Of a DNA stretch of 64,000 nt, positions 47,824-60,510 are shown piece after piece; positions within the stretch are counted from its first letter, which is position 1; every line of letters begins with the position of its first letter. The DNA comes from Sipunculus nudus (Eukaryota > Annelida > Sipuncula > Golfingiida > Sipunculidae): assembly GCA_026874595.1 (NCBI GenBank), contig CM049306.1, forward strand, positions 29,319,519-29,383,518. The letters run 5' to 3'. The notes under the pieces are model-generated. The model worked only from the letters and a program-made list of their open reading frames with translations. It did not search any database and was not told where the DNA came from. The translations under genes were made by a program, and so were the position numbers.

Positions 47824-50800
47824 CTCTGGAGAAAAACAACACTTAATTCACAACAGTCTGTTTCACGGGATGCGACCCGATCATCAGGTGAATGTGGTTA
47901 GATATATATATATATATATTTCAAGGGCTTCTGCACATTTTTATAAGTTGGGTGTGGGGTCAATCTGCTTCTACAGCGAGTTTGAGGATGCGTAAGATCT
48001 TGAAGGGGCAGGATGTTGGAGGAAGTATCCCCTCATACGGTTTGGAAAATTTTTATAAAATAAAATATAAAATATGCATTTGCAATACAATATTTTTATT
48101 TATTTCCTACTTTTAATCACATGCTGAACCACGCACAAAAATTACAAAATATTGAATTTTGAATTTACAGAATTGTATTGTGCCTAATTGATAATATTTA
48201 TACCCTGATATAGGGGTCTGACTAAATACCCCAATGGGACTAAGAATGACACCAACGAACCTGTTTATTACTCCACTGGATCAAATGGTTATATTAACTT
48301 ATTATTGAGTGTATATATAAATTTTCTAATCATAAAAAAATGGAAAATAACCCCAACGGGACTTTGAATGACCTCAACGCCATTAAGAATAACTCCCAAC
48401 AGACCTGTTAATTACCCCAACGCACCAGTTGGTTATATTGATTTATAATTGAGTGTATATTAATTGTCTAATGATATAAAAGAGTAGAAAATAACCCCAA
48501 TGGGACTAGGAATGACCCCAGTGGACCCCAACGGATCTGTTAATTACCCCAATGGACCAATTGGTTGTATTTAATTCAACATCCTTTATAAACCTGTACT
48601 GACTAGATCTTAAATTATTGATAAAAAATGAGAAGGATTCATTCACAGCTAACATGCGTACACGAAAAATGTCAGGACTGAATCGTTGTTTTAATTATCA
48701 TTGTCAGCTGCATCAATAAAAGTGGTAAAATCTCCTTATTTATAAAGGTTGAAAATATATCCAAATGCAATAAAAGGAGCCAAACAGAATATAACTATTA
48801 AAAACAATATCCATAATACAGTCATCCATGCATATTACACATGGGTTCAAGTTGTTAAATGGCCAAGTATATTTCCCACTTGATTGTCCTTCTTAGATAA
48901 CAGAACCACTCTAAGTCTACTAAACCCTGGCATTAACTGGCAATGTCTGGCATACATATACACAACATATATAAAACAATTCATAATTATGACTCATTTG
49001 TGAGAAAAGGGATATGTTCAAATAAGCTGTCAAGGATGTTTTTCAGGTGTGACAGGATCAAAGTTATATTGGTTGTCTTTATTGGACTGTTATCACTGTT
49101 ATCAAGAACAAAGATATTTTGTTTGATAAAAGGGTAATATGTGATAAAAGAATATTGGATAAAACTTTTTGCAATAACTTCAACATAATATTTAAAATAT
49201 AGTTTACCCACACATGCTTTCAAGTATTTCTATTTTGTGTCAAAACAATAATTCAGTAAACAGTAAACAATGTTTAAAGGCCTGATACTACAAACATATA
49301 CGTGCAAAGTTCATACAAGATGATGACAGCCAGTTTTGACATTCCATAAGAGAAAAGTACATAAATTTTTACATTATGTAATGATGTATTATCATTAGTG
49401 TAGCTATCATGCACATATATATATACAGTCAAGCCCGCTTATTGTCATGTCGGTGGTGCATTATGATAATAACCGGGATGTGACATTATGCGGGCTTCAA
49501 CATTGATGTCCTTTTGAGTCATAGAAGAAGCGATATATCTCGAATGATATTAAATAAATCGTCAATAAAAAAGGAAACAGAAACGTTTATGAATATTTTA
49601 TTGCACAACGGCATATCAAATTACGTTTATGCGCACCTGATAATTTATTTCCTGTAGCTTTTGTGCCGCATTCCGCAGTAACTGACATAAAATCCGACTT
49701 GCAAACAGAAGGAGACGTAGCGTCTGGGTCATGAGGTCAAATGTCTGGAAATATGCGGCACAGTAATAACGTAATGCGTAGGCAAACTGTTTTACTAGAT
49801 AATTCTTTCCCTGACTATTGCGCCTTATTTTCCGGATATCTTTTTAATGACTCAAACTTCCATGATCGTCTTTATGACAGGACTTCGGGGAGCAGCCATC
49901 GTCATGCCATTGTCAACTTTCTGAAGTTTTGCCGCGATTAAGGTTTTGCACCGGGTATCTCCTCCAGTGCTCACAAAACCTCCACCTTTTCGCGGGCCCT
50001 TAAAGGGGATTTCCAGTTGTAAGCAACGTTTAGAGCTTGTGCTTCATATCATCTCGGCGAAACATAATTGAAGTGTAAACTGCAGCCTTTCAAAGGCCAG
50101 GAGTTAATTATGTATGATATGTGATCGCAAACATCGCCCTTGTTAACGTACGAAGAAATGCAATGATTTTGATTACTGTGGTATCTTAAGACGTTAATTA
50201 GCTAATTCACGGGGAGTGACCCGCATGCATCACTGCACTTGCCTGCCGCACACAGGTGGGAGATGCGATCGTTTGATATGCCTGAGTGATCGTTTGATAC
50301 GCCTGACGGATTACAGGCTCTTGGCCTCATTCATCGCTTTGTTGACGTTTGATGTGATATTAACTGCGAACTGGTATCATTGCCAAGGGTTCGAAGCATG
50401 ACAATAAACAGGATTATGACAATAATCCATTATATTAAATGGTCAGATTTACCATTGATTATATAGGAAATGGTTTGGGATTTCAGATTTATGTGACAAT
50501 AAACGGGATTTTCTATTAACTGATATGACACAAAGTGGGCTCGACTGTATATAAGAGAACCAGACTAGATATATTTTGTTTGCTGTTTTGAAGTTTTCCT
50601 TTAATAAATTTAACTAGTTGATCGTTCTAATTCTAGCATGACTGATACTTTAAGTGAACCCTACCTCTATACTTTATATTTTTTTAAAGTAATTGAATGT
50701 AATTGATGACTTTGCCAAAGTAATTGTAATTTAATCATTACTTTGTTAAATTAAAGTAATTTGTAATTGTTATTGGGATTTTTGGAAGTAATTGTAATGA

Positions 50801-51826
50801 TATATATATATATATATATATATTTTAGAAATGAGGTCACAGTTATTTTCACATGAGACATGTGAACTGAGAAGAAATGCAGTGGATGTTTCATGCAAAT
50901 TGATGGAATTTATATCATTTCACAAACAAAGAAAGGTTACACTGGCCTTCACCCTTGGGGACTAATCACAATCACTCCCAAATTAGGACCACTTTGGTTA
51001 GTCCCCAAAGTGGTTGTAATTGTATATAATAATGATGAATAAGTTCATTTTTGTTTGTTCACTGTGTTGTATCCCCAAAATTCTACTAGCAGACATTGAT
51101 AAATTGTATGTTACCTGTGTTGTAGGGTGGAAAAAATGAAAGAGCAGCTGTCTGACTGTCTGGAGTCAGCTTTACATAAACTACAGGTGATCTGGGACAC
51201 CATTGGAATCCCTGCTGAACAGAGACAGGAGAGGGCAAATGTTGTGTTACTGCATCTCCGAAATTTAATGGAAGAAATGGTGGCAGAGGAAGAGGGACTG
51301 AAAACCCGTCTCTTGAATAACGTTGATAAATATGGAGCTGAGCTACTCAGAATCACACAGGAACTGTCCCTGCCACCACACCAGGTGAGGCATCTGATGC
51401 ATCTTGTTTAATGTAACATCATACAAAGATATTTGGTTTAAGGTCTCATCAAATTATCATTTACCATGCCGGTCTCACCTGACATCACACCTTCACATTT
51501 TGGTGGCTTCTCTCTCTTTTTGAAGGTAATACATCAAAACACATATCTTTACTTTCCTGCAACATGATTCTGGTTACTGCCATTTTTTACACTTTTTAGT
51601 GATTACTCTGATTAGGGCATACATCAATACAGGTGTGTATAATTTTGCTGCATTGTGCAAGATTATTTGTTAGACCTTTACATTTTGCAGTCATTTATGA
51701 CTAGGGCTGGGTATCAATCGGCCTCTTCCGATACAATACGTATTGCGATCCAGTTAATTCAATACCGATACGTATTGACGATAAGTTTATTTTTCTTTCC
51801 ATTTCTAAATAAAAGCTCTGTTTCTT

Positions 51827-51874
<48 letters not shown>

Positions 51875-54800
51875 ATTTTAACATACAACATATTTACTAT
51901 GCTATGCACTTAAGCAGCTTAAACTTGATATTAAATAGATAATCAGAACAGTTGATTTTAATTATCAAAATCTATCTAATCATGACTACCAAAATCTGGA
52001 TCTTCTTTGTGCCTTTAGCTCCCCCCCCCCCCCCCCCCCCCCCCCCATGCAAAAACACCAAACACTTTTTTATTGCGTTTAGTGGGGAAGATCATAGGCT
52101 TTGTTTTTATGTCATGTAATTACAGTTTTGTATATTTCTGTGAATATGAATCCCATTAGTCACTCTCCTGTTTGTACAGGATTTGTCCCCAGGCTTTAAC
52201 CATTTATTTGACATCTGATGTCCAACGCGGGAGTTCCGAGTAACCTATGACTTGCTGCGTAAAGATTTTCAAAGTAATTCATAATCTAACTCCAGTGTAT
52301 CTTAAACAGTACTTCACTACACCTATTTCTAGTCGTGTCACCAGACTAGCTAGCTATGGACCTGCAGTGCTGGCAGTGCAAATAGTGTTACGTATGGAAC
52401 CCACTCGCTAAAACATTTTCGCACTATGCTATGGAATTCTCTTCTGATAGACTATAAAAATGCAGAGTCCCTTAGAGCATTCAAAATAAAGTTATTGTAC
52501 TGTAAAGGGGCATCCTGCGGTTGTAAACAGTGTAATACTTAATTGACATCCTTCTTTAGGCCGTATGCCATTTCCAATTTGTTTTGTCACTTCATGCCTT
52601 ATTGTGATTTTTTTTTTTTTTCAATATGAATTGGTCACTGTAATTTATAAGGACTATAAATTATATGTTATTCGCATTATACAACTTCATGCTTAACTTT
52701 GATCCTTAAAATTGATCAGACTTGTAATACTTATTTTTATGTAAGTTAATGTATTTTTATTATTATTTATAATATTTTAAATTATTTAATTTTAATTAAT
52801 GTTTGATAAGAGTGTGGTTGGTCATAATAGCCTATGGTTAATGTTGTCTTTGTTTGTAAAAACCAACATAAAATAAAATGCTTGTATTATATCGAATTGT
52901 CAGAATCATTCTCCTATTATCACTCACATGTGCCTGCTTGACATGAAAGTACTAATGTGCATGCGTATATACATTTATTAACAAGTTTTAAAAGCCAAAG
53001 CAACAAATATATTTTAAATTTATAAATCGTTATGGTTATATTTAAAGTTAGAGTTATATCCCTATGCATTAGCAATCAATCGATACGACCAATACAGCAT
53101 GCAACACATTTCGATTATCGTAACGACGTCGTGTATCGATTCGTATCGATATATTGATACAGCCCTACTTACGACAAATACTGGCATCTTCATTCATGGA
53201 GTAGGTACAGATTTGTGGTTAAGACATTTGCCTAGGGGCCTTGCATGACGTGCAGATTTTAAGGGACAAATGTCCAAATATTTGAACATTATTTGGATGA
53301 ATTCAGTGTTATAGTTTATGTATTAGCATAATCTCATGTCTGTGCAATTTGTTTTATAATACAATTTTTTTATATAGGTAACCACCTCAATTTTTAATGT
53401 TCTGTTATCTAATTCTTAATCTAAGTATGTACATCTGCAGAGTTCCTTTTCGATTTGGGACTACATGACTGGGCGGTAGCTTCCTATCATATTATTGTTG
53501 TATCAATTAGGCCTTAAGAGAATAATTCTGCTATTATGTAACTTGTATTTTAACAGCCAGCAGAAGGATTGACAATTCTCCAGCTTGAAAAAGACTTGAG
53601 GACTCGTGTAGATACCCTGAGCAAGGAGAAACAGGAGCGCCTGAAGAAACTAAAAAAGTTGAAGGAAACAGACCAGCACCTCTGTGATGCTCTGTGTACA
53701 ACGCCATACTACATCCCCACAGGATCAGTCCCATCCCACGACCAGCTTCAGGCACTAGAAGAACACATTGCTTCACTACAGAAAGAAAAGGTTAGTATAA
53801 GCAAATAATAATTAGACATAAAGGTATGTCCCTACATACAACAAAGGACCACATTACTTCTTAAAGAGAAATAACATAAGGTACAAGATACATGCAGCAT
53901 TTGCAACATTATAGTTGACCCCTACAAACATTTGAGGTATTATAGAAAGAAAAATTAGGTAAAAGCTACATAGCAAACAGTATTCAACAAACTATCATAT
54001 ATCTTTATATTATAGACCCTGTAAGAATATAGCCAAAATTATTTAAACCATGGACCATATCTGTACATGATTGTTTTGAGTGATGGCATGCCAGGTACCA
54101 GTCAAGGTTATGACACTGGAATTCTGATGTATGAGAAATACCTGATGACAGGTTGACAGTTGTATTGCTTTTGAATGACTTTGCTTGAAAAATGGGAACT
54201 TTGCAGATTCCTGATTATTGCGCTCTCAGTGTTTTTAAAACTGTAAGGGAAAAAAAACGATAAGTACACAAGTCTTGGACTCTTATATAGCTGCCAACTA
54301 GGACTAGATTCATGGTGACCAAGAAAGAAAATTGAACTTTTTAAAATCCTGGTACAGCTACCTTTCATATGTTCAGTTAGTTGATGATTATTGCAGGAAA
54401 GGAGAGCAACTCAGTTCAAGCAGACACGGCAGGGCATTCAGAGGCTGTTTGAGGAGCTGGACCAGGGACCCAACACTTCGTTTGAGCGGGAGATCATCTG
54501 TGAGGAGGAAGACTCGTTCTTACTTAGCACAGAGAACATGAAGGCACTCAAAGTCCTTTATGAGGAGGTGAGTCTGGTTATGTTTATTAAATCTTGCATG
54601 ACAGCATTTAAATTCAAAATCATACATGTAAAAAAATATGATTTGTGATATAAGATTTAAGATTTGATACTATCTTTAGATAACCTTGAACTTTTTTAGT
54701 AATATTATCCATGTCTGAAAGTCTTATTCTGATTAATTGGATATTCAGGTGATTGGTGCCATGTCCTAATTATTGTGTGTCTGGTGACTCACCTAACAGG

Positions 54801-57800
54801 AATATACCAGTGCATCATTTATCTCCACACTGAACATCCCATATTAATTTAAGTGTCATCAGATGTGTGTCTCTTCTATGGATAAGTTATCTAATACCTA
54901 AATCCCTTGAAATTTACTCAATTTGATCAGATGTTTTAGTGCATTTATATTATGTAATGTACACTTTCCTCAAAGAAGGAAATTCTGGAATTCCTTGCAT
55001 TTTTTTTCAAAGTCTGTAACAACAAATTTAAAATAGTGAATAGCTGTACATAGTTCCAAGTTAAAACTGAAGCAGGGGAACTGCATCATGACTCTGTGCG
55101 ATTTGTAACACCTACATGGACATATTACATGCAAAAAATGATTAGTAATTTAGTACCCAAGGGTACAGGAGTGAATCAATCATAATCATAAGGTGTACAT
55201 TGACATCATTCAGTGTCTTTACATACATGTATGTTTTTAAATATCTTAAGGCTATATATATTCAAATGCCTTGATGATAAATTTTGTCATGTTGCCTTAG
55301 ACTTCCTTTGATTTATAAAGATAACCTATCACCTTTCAGCTTGAGCAGAAGTCAAAGGAGAACTTCAGTCTGGCTGGGACTTTGAGAGACAAGGTGACCA
55401 CACTGTGGGAAAGGCTACAGATACCAGAGGAGGAGAGAATGGAATTTACCACAAAATACACAGGCTTCAAACCAAGAACCATTAACGCTGTATGTAATTT
55501 TGCTTATACATCAGTAATTTAACAATTACCAGAAGGAAGAGGAAGTCTTCTTTTTTCTTTTTTTTTTTTTTCTTTTTTTTTTTTTTCATGAAAATTCTCA
55601 CTTTTTCCCGTGTTTTTTTGCACTAGAACATGGTGTCCAAAAGTTGCAATTACTGTGAAAGTGTCCTTTTGTCATGAGAAAGCTATCATGGGGGATTTTA
55701 TAACAGAATATGATAATAGAACTGCAGGTTAACTCAGCACCATGCTGTAGTTGTTTAGATAAGTTCCTAGTAATATACATTCAACTTTCTCTATCAAGAA
55801 TGTGGGTGATTAATTTTGTTATAAGTGTGGTTTTAGTACTACTGATGTTCTACTATATTCTCTCTTTTTTTTCCTAATTTTATCCTGTTTTTTTTTTTTT
55901 TTTTAAATAAAGTTACAAAGACAAATTGTCCAGGGGAAAATATTGGGCCGATTTGGGATTCGAACCCATAATGGTGGCGCACAAATCGGCTTACCAACCG
56001 CTTTGCTAGCAAAGCAAGCTTCAATAGCGAGACAGTTCGGTCCGCTTTTATGTCATCCCGTAACACACCCCCTTATAAGAGCGCTCGTCTATCAGAACAA
56101 GACTAATTATCCCAGGAGTCACACTTTGGTGTGCTTATTCCCTTGGCCACAAAGATTACTGTCACATTGGACAAGCCCCAATTTTGTTACGAAGACAAAT
56201 TGCTAAGGGGAAAATTCTGGGCCGATCCCGAATTTGAACACATAATGGTGGCGCACAAGTCTGGCGTACCACCTGCTTCGCTTGAAAAGCAAGCATCACT
56301 AGTGAGACAGTTCTTGCCGCTTTTATGTCACCCTGTAACACACCCTCTCTCAAAAGTGTTCTGCTGTCAGAACAAGACTAATTAACCCAGGAGTCACACT
56401 TTGGTGAGTTTATTCCCTGGGCCACAAAGTTTACCGTCATGTTGGATGAGCTCCAATTTTGTTACAAAGACAAATTGCTCAGGGGAAAACTTTGGGCCGA
56501 TCCCTGTTTCAAACCCATGTTGGTGGCGCACAAGTCCGGCGTACCAACCGCTTCTCTAGAAAAGCAAGCTTTACTAGCGAGACAGTTTGGTCCGCTTTTA
56601 TGTCATCCCTGTAACAATATTCAGGACTACTTTTTTCCTACTTTATGTGAGTGGATTCTTAACAGCCTGTTGTGTATGGTCTCTAAGGTTTTATTTAAAA
56701 TGTTAAATATATATACTCAACAAGTAGTGATCTTGTCATATTAATCATTTTTGGAGCTATCATTCCACCAAATGAATTGTGTCATAGAAGGTCGTGCATT
56801 GGATTTTCAGTCTGATTAAATACCAAGCATTTAGGGTTTTATTGTAACACAAACTTCTTTAAGAATTTAAACTGTGAAAGATTATTCATAATAGCCAGAG
56901 TTTATAATTACTTCTGAGTACACATTTTGTATTTGTGTTTCCAGCTTAAGGCTGAGATCAGGCGGTGTGAGAAACTTAAACTACAGAACATGAAGAAGGT
57001 GATTGAAGGGGCGCGTAAGGAACTTCTTAATTGGTGGGACAAGTGTTTCTACAGCAAAGAACAGAGATTAATGTTCAAGCCTTACTATGATGGTAGGTTT
57101 TTCACTTTGCAACTTTCAAACATGCAACTTTCAAATGCCATGTTTTTGTACTTTCAACTCATTTTAAATGTTATAACTAATCATTCTGTTCCTCTGTAGT
57201 ATTTCTCTCTATGCAGGTTGTTTCTATTCCTCAAACAAATTTCAGCCCATAAATTCTTAAAATATTTTATCTACTGTATATATCAGTGACATATATGAGA
57301 CCTAGCTGTGACTTTGGTCATAAACACTTATGTAAAAGAGAAAGAAAAATGGTCTTAAATGTAAGTATTTTTATATTTTTAACAGAGGAGTTCACAGAGG
57401 AATTATTAGCAGAACATGACCAAGAGGTACAAAAACTGAAGAGCAAGTATGAGAGGCACAAAGAATTATATGAAAATGTAGAACGCAGAGAAAAGCTGTG
57501 GGTGGATTACCTAGCATTTGAGGTAGGTAGACAAACAAAGTAACGAGTATTGTTATGAACATGATCCATACATAGAGACATATATAGATTGCATTGAAGG
57601 GTAAAACAAGCATATACTGCTAAGTAATAAGTAAGCTGGTCATACCAGCTAGTTTGAAGCAAAATTTTTATGATAATTATTTCAAGTATATAATTAAATA
57701 CATTTCTTGTTTGAATGTCTTTTAAATTGGAAACATTCTCATTCTAAGAGGAGTTGTGTGGTAATAGTGATCCTTTTTTAATTTTCAGTAATTATTAGCA

Positions 57801-58742
57801 TTGATGAAATGATATCTGTATTGAACAATAAAGACAGACCATACAAGATTTGATTCCCACAGCCAGAGTAAATCCTAATACATTATCATATATTTAAATT
57901 ATATTCTTTTGTTATTTCCATCAGTTTGTGTTGAACCTTAAATTGTTCTATATACAAAATGAAGTCTTTAAGAAAAGCCATGAAATATATTACTTTTTAT
58001 AGAAAAGGGCCACAGACCCCAACAGATTCAACAACAGAGGGTGCAATTTACTGAAAGAAGAAAAGGCCAGAAAGAAGCTTATGAAAGAATTACCAAAGGT
58101 GAGGGACAATAAGCAAATATCTGCCATGTATAAGTAGGTATGCACATAAGGACACACACAAATATAAATTGATCTGCAGACTCTGGAACCAAAAATAGGG
58201 AGCAAGTGGTCAATATTTTTTTTGTTTAATTGAACTTTACTGCTTTGAACAAAATATGTGGGAAAAAAAACTAAATAATTACTTCCAGGAAAAATAAAAA
58301 GAATATGACAATTGATTAGGTAGTTTGTATGAAATAGTTTAATCCATTTCTGTCATAACTTGGTGAATGAAAAATTGGCATTATTACTACACTTTATTTG
58401 AAGAATTGTGACAAGGGCAGCAGTCTGCAACAATTATACTTAGGATGTAATGATTCACTTGTGAACCAGTATATTGTGATACAAAGAAAATTAATTGTTT
58501 TTCAACAGATGTCCTTATATCAATTTATTTGATATATGACCATCCAATATAAATTCTGTATAAAACAAAGTCAGTGGGCAAGCACATGTTATATGAAACA
58601 TTGGCCAGCAATTGGTATTAAAATTGACATCTGATTGGCTGTTTGGATCTGGTTGTTTGGGGAACAATTATTTTTATTTTTTTATTATTAATTGTTTTTA
58701 TTTATTAATTTTGTTTTTACCCTTAGGGTCTTTGCTTATTTG

Positions 58743-58813
<71 letters not shown>

Positions 58814-60510
58814 AACATATATGCTTGCTTCAGTCTATAAAGGACAAGCCAAGCTTTGCAAATATTCATTATGTTTGTTTAGTAGTATATAGATAATACA
58901 TAAATATTTGTACTGTTTGACCCAAAATGGCTTTGTGTGTGCAGGTTGAGGCAGATGTTGCTGAACAGATAAAAGAATGGGAGACTGAAAATAGTGAAGA
59001 GTTCCGTATTAATGGCATGCAGTACACAGATTACATCGCCAACTGTTGGGAGGAATTCAAGATGGCTAAAGAAAATGAAAAACTACAAAGGGTATGTGTT
59101 CATGATAAGTACTCGCCTGTCTAAAAAATGACACCCTCTTGTGATTTTATGGTAGAGCTGTGTATCGCCAGGCAAGTCGTATATTCAGGATACAGCATGG
59201 CAAATCGGAAATCAGTTTGCGCTCCTTTTTGCCTTCTACAATCGGGCAAGATATAACGAGATAACACCACTGAATGTTGATTCATGTGTATACAAAATAT
59301 TTTAAAATTTTTTTTCAGTAGTACCAATGTACACAGGTTTCAAACAGTACCAGTCAGGACATGGCAAGGTACTGGGTACAGAATATTAGACAACATTCAG
59401 TCTAGTAAGAGGTTTTTTCATTGGTTCTTTGCTTGTTCTCCATGTTGGTTAGTTTATACAAGGGTTCAGAAAAAGATTGGAGAACCAGGGATATTGCAGT
59501 GGGGAAATATATGTGTTTGGATTTCTTGCATAGATCATTTACTTTCAAGAGTTTGTATGTTTGTTTGTTTTTTTATACACCCCTCATATGACAGGAGTAT
59601 TATGGTATACCCACTGTCCGTCCTTAAACTTTTAGTGTTGCCACAATAAATTACCAGGGCTTTGATGGATTTTTGTGACACTCATGATAAGTATTACCAA
59701 CAGGTTATCTCACCCAAGTTCGATTTTGGGCAAGGTCCACACATATTTTATAAGGTCACAGGTCACTCAGCTACTTTGTGGTGCTGCCGTGATAACTTAC
59801 AAAGAATATGAAGGATTTTTATAAAACTTATAGGATATGTTAATCAATAAAATATCTCGACTCGAATTCCAGTGAAATGCATGCATATTTAATGAGGTCA
59901 GAGGTCATGGGCGTATTATGCACGTTTGCGGTGCTGTTGTTTACAGATCTTATTATTGTTTTTCTTGAAATTTTCAAATATGAATCGTGTTATTAGCAGG
60001 TATGTTTATTGAGACAATCCATGGAAGTTATTTAAACTTTATTCTACAGGTGTTTGTATGACACTAAACATGGTATTTTTTAGGCTGCCACAGACTCATG
60101 AGCAGAGTGATCAATTAGTTTTGTATCCTTACGTGGAGTACATATTATAGTTTTCTGATTTAATTTAAGTAATGATACTGCATTCAAATAAGGGGCTCAA
60201 GACTTGTTGAGGATAATTCAGAATACTCTATTTCACTTGATTAACTACAATAATTTTTAGACTCATAGTGAGGAATTTACAAGGATGAATCTGATTTATT
60301 ATCAGCATGTTCCAGTCAAATAGTTATTTATATTTTGCATGTAATAGAAAATATTTTATTCCATTCAGGTTGTAAATATTCTTTTATTTACAGCATCAAA
60401 ACAAGGCAAAAATGATGGAGGAAGAGTTGATGTTTGGTAGTAAACCAACAACACCAGCCAAGAGGCGATTCCTGGGTACACCCGCCAAAACACCCACAAA
60501 ACACAGAAAG
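46438..60510 (+). CDS. PRC1: Protein regulator of cytokinesis 1 (3' end not found)
   Basis: Ten coding exons: 46438-46451, 51126-51384, 53557-53790, 54397-54567, 55340-55489, 56945-57092, 57386-57522, 58003-58098, 58945-59091 and 60394-60510. All have AG/GT borders and matching phases, giving 491 residues. PRC1/Ase1/MAP65 proteins dimerise, crosslink antiparallel microtubules of the spindle midzone and recruit kinesin-4 for cytokinesis. Similarity runs end to end: the N-terminal [11 protein letters not shown], then [24 protein letters not shown], and the spectrin-like microtubule-binding core with DPNRFNNRG at 376-384. Residue 385 is Cys where human has Gly. Exon 10 has three CDK-type sites, T472-P-A-K, T481-P-A-K and T485-P-T-K, among basic residues, like the human CDK/NLS segment. 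Exon 1 codes for four residues plus two bases. The final tail exon(s) were not found by 64000. Confidence 0.92.
46949..46974. repeat. 12-bp perfect hairpin in PRC1 intron 1
   Basis: ACCCAGTTGTGG and CCACAACTGGGT around a two-base centre. It may be the remains of a foldback element. Confidence 0.8.
47176..47219. repeat. 10-bp perfect hairpin with a palindromic loop
   Basis: GCGACGAAAC at 47176-47185 pairs with GTTTCGTCGC at 47210-47219. The loop holds the palindrome CCGTTAACGG at 47193-47202. Confidence 0.75.
47678..47726. repeat. 16-bp perfect inverted repeat
   Basis: GGTGACTATAAAATGT at 47678-47693 pairs with 47711-47726 across a 17-base loop. An (AT)n tract follows at 47782-47821. Confidence 0.8.
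48228..48580. repeat. Three degenerate tandem units in PRC1 intron 1
   Basis: ACCCCAA(T/C)GGGACT recurs at about 48228, 48350 and 48494, each followed by a TGTTAATTACCCCAA-like and TTGAGTGTATAT segment. Spacings are 122 and 144. Confidence 0.7.
49426..50547. mobile_element. 1.12-kb pogo-like non-autonomous transposon
   Basis: The ends CAGTCAAGCCCGCTT (49426) and, read inwards, CAGTCGAGCCCACTT (to 50547) match at 13 of 15 bases and are flanked by TA. CAGT ends with TA duplication fit pogo/Tigger elements. There is no transposase frame. An internal segment at about 49710-49890 is similar to 22595-22800. Confidence 0.7.
50690..50825. repeat. AAGTAATTGTAATT-rich simple repeat
   Basis: Repeats of AAGTAATTGTAAT and its inverse, ending in an (AT)n tract at about 50801-50822. 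Confidence 0.6.
50954..51014. repeat. Overlapping inverted repeats before PRC1 exon 2
   Basis: ACCACTTTGG (50988-50997) pairs with CCAAAGTGGT (51005-51014), loop 7. The TTAGTCCCCAA starting at 50998 also pairs with TTGGGGACTAA at 50955-50965, so two hairpins compete. The block ends 111 bases before exon 2. Confidence 0.7.
51702..53167. mobile_element. hAT-like transposon in PRC1 intron 2
   Basis: The ends TAGGGCTGGGTATCAAT and, read inwards from the right, TAGGGCTGTATCAAT are nearly the same. Flanking 8-mers TTTATGAC and CTTACGAC differ at two positions, fitting an old 8-bp hAT target duplication. Both subterminal regions are rich in CGATACG-like repeats. It also holds an (AT)n tract and a 26-C run (52021-52046). 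Confidence 0.65.
52255..52560 (+). mobile_element. Non-LTR retrotransposon 3' fragment nested in the hAT-like element
   Basis: One frame encodes [20 protein letters not shown], the C-terminal signature of LINE (CR1/Jockey-type) polymerases (WNSLP...SLxxFKxxLK). An upstream frame gives [17 protein letters not shown] frameshift separates them, so it is dead. Untranslated LINE sequence probably extends to about 52890. Confidence 0.6.
55913..56616 (-). repeat. Tandem tRNA-like SINE units, ~275 bp, 2.6 copies
   Basis: GACAAATTG marks units at 55920, 56194 and 56469. On the minus strand the first unit has a perfect A box TAGCAAAGCGG (56008-55998) and a perfect B box GGTTCGAATCC (55966-55956), with tRNA-like spacing. 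The second and third units have mutated boxes. It lies in PRC1 intron 5, antisense to the gene. The third unit is cut short at GTAACA. Confidence 0.7.
58743..58811. repeat. (AT)n microsatellite in PRC1 intron 8
   Basis: About 34 AT units. Confidence 0.95.
59575..59960. repeat. Degenerate dispersed repeat in PRC1 intron 9
   Basis: AAGGTCACAGGTCACTCAG and a related GAGGTCAGAGGTCATGGGCG lie 150 bases apart in similar surroundings (GTGGTGCTGCCGTGATAACT and GCGGTGCTGTTG). It resembles the AGGTCA-rich repeats elsewhere in the window. Confidence 0.45.

Noticed and set aside
55943-56744. Plus-strand frames with repeated CHPVTHPL and KQAS(I/L)ARQF peptides
   Set aside because: They derive from the tandem tRNA-like SINE units in PRC1 intron 5, and the reading frame changes between units.
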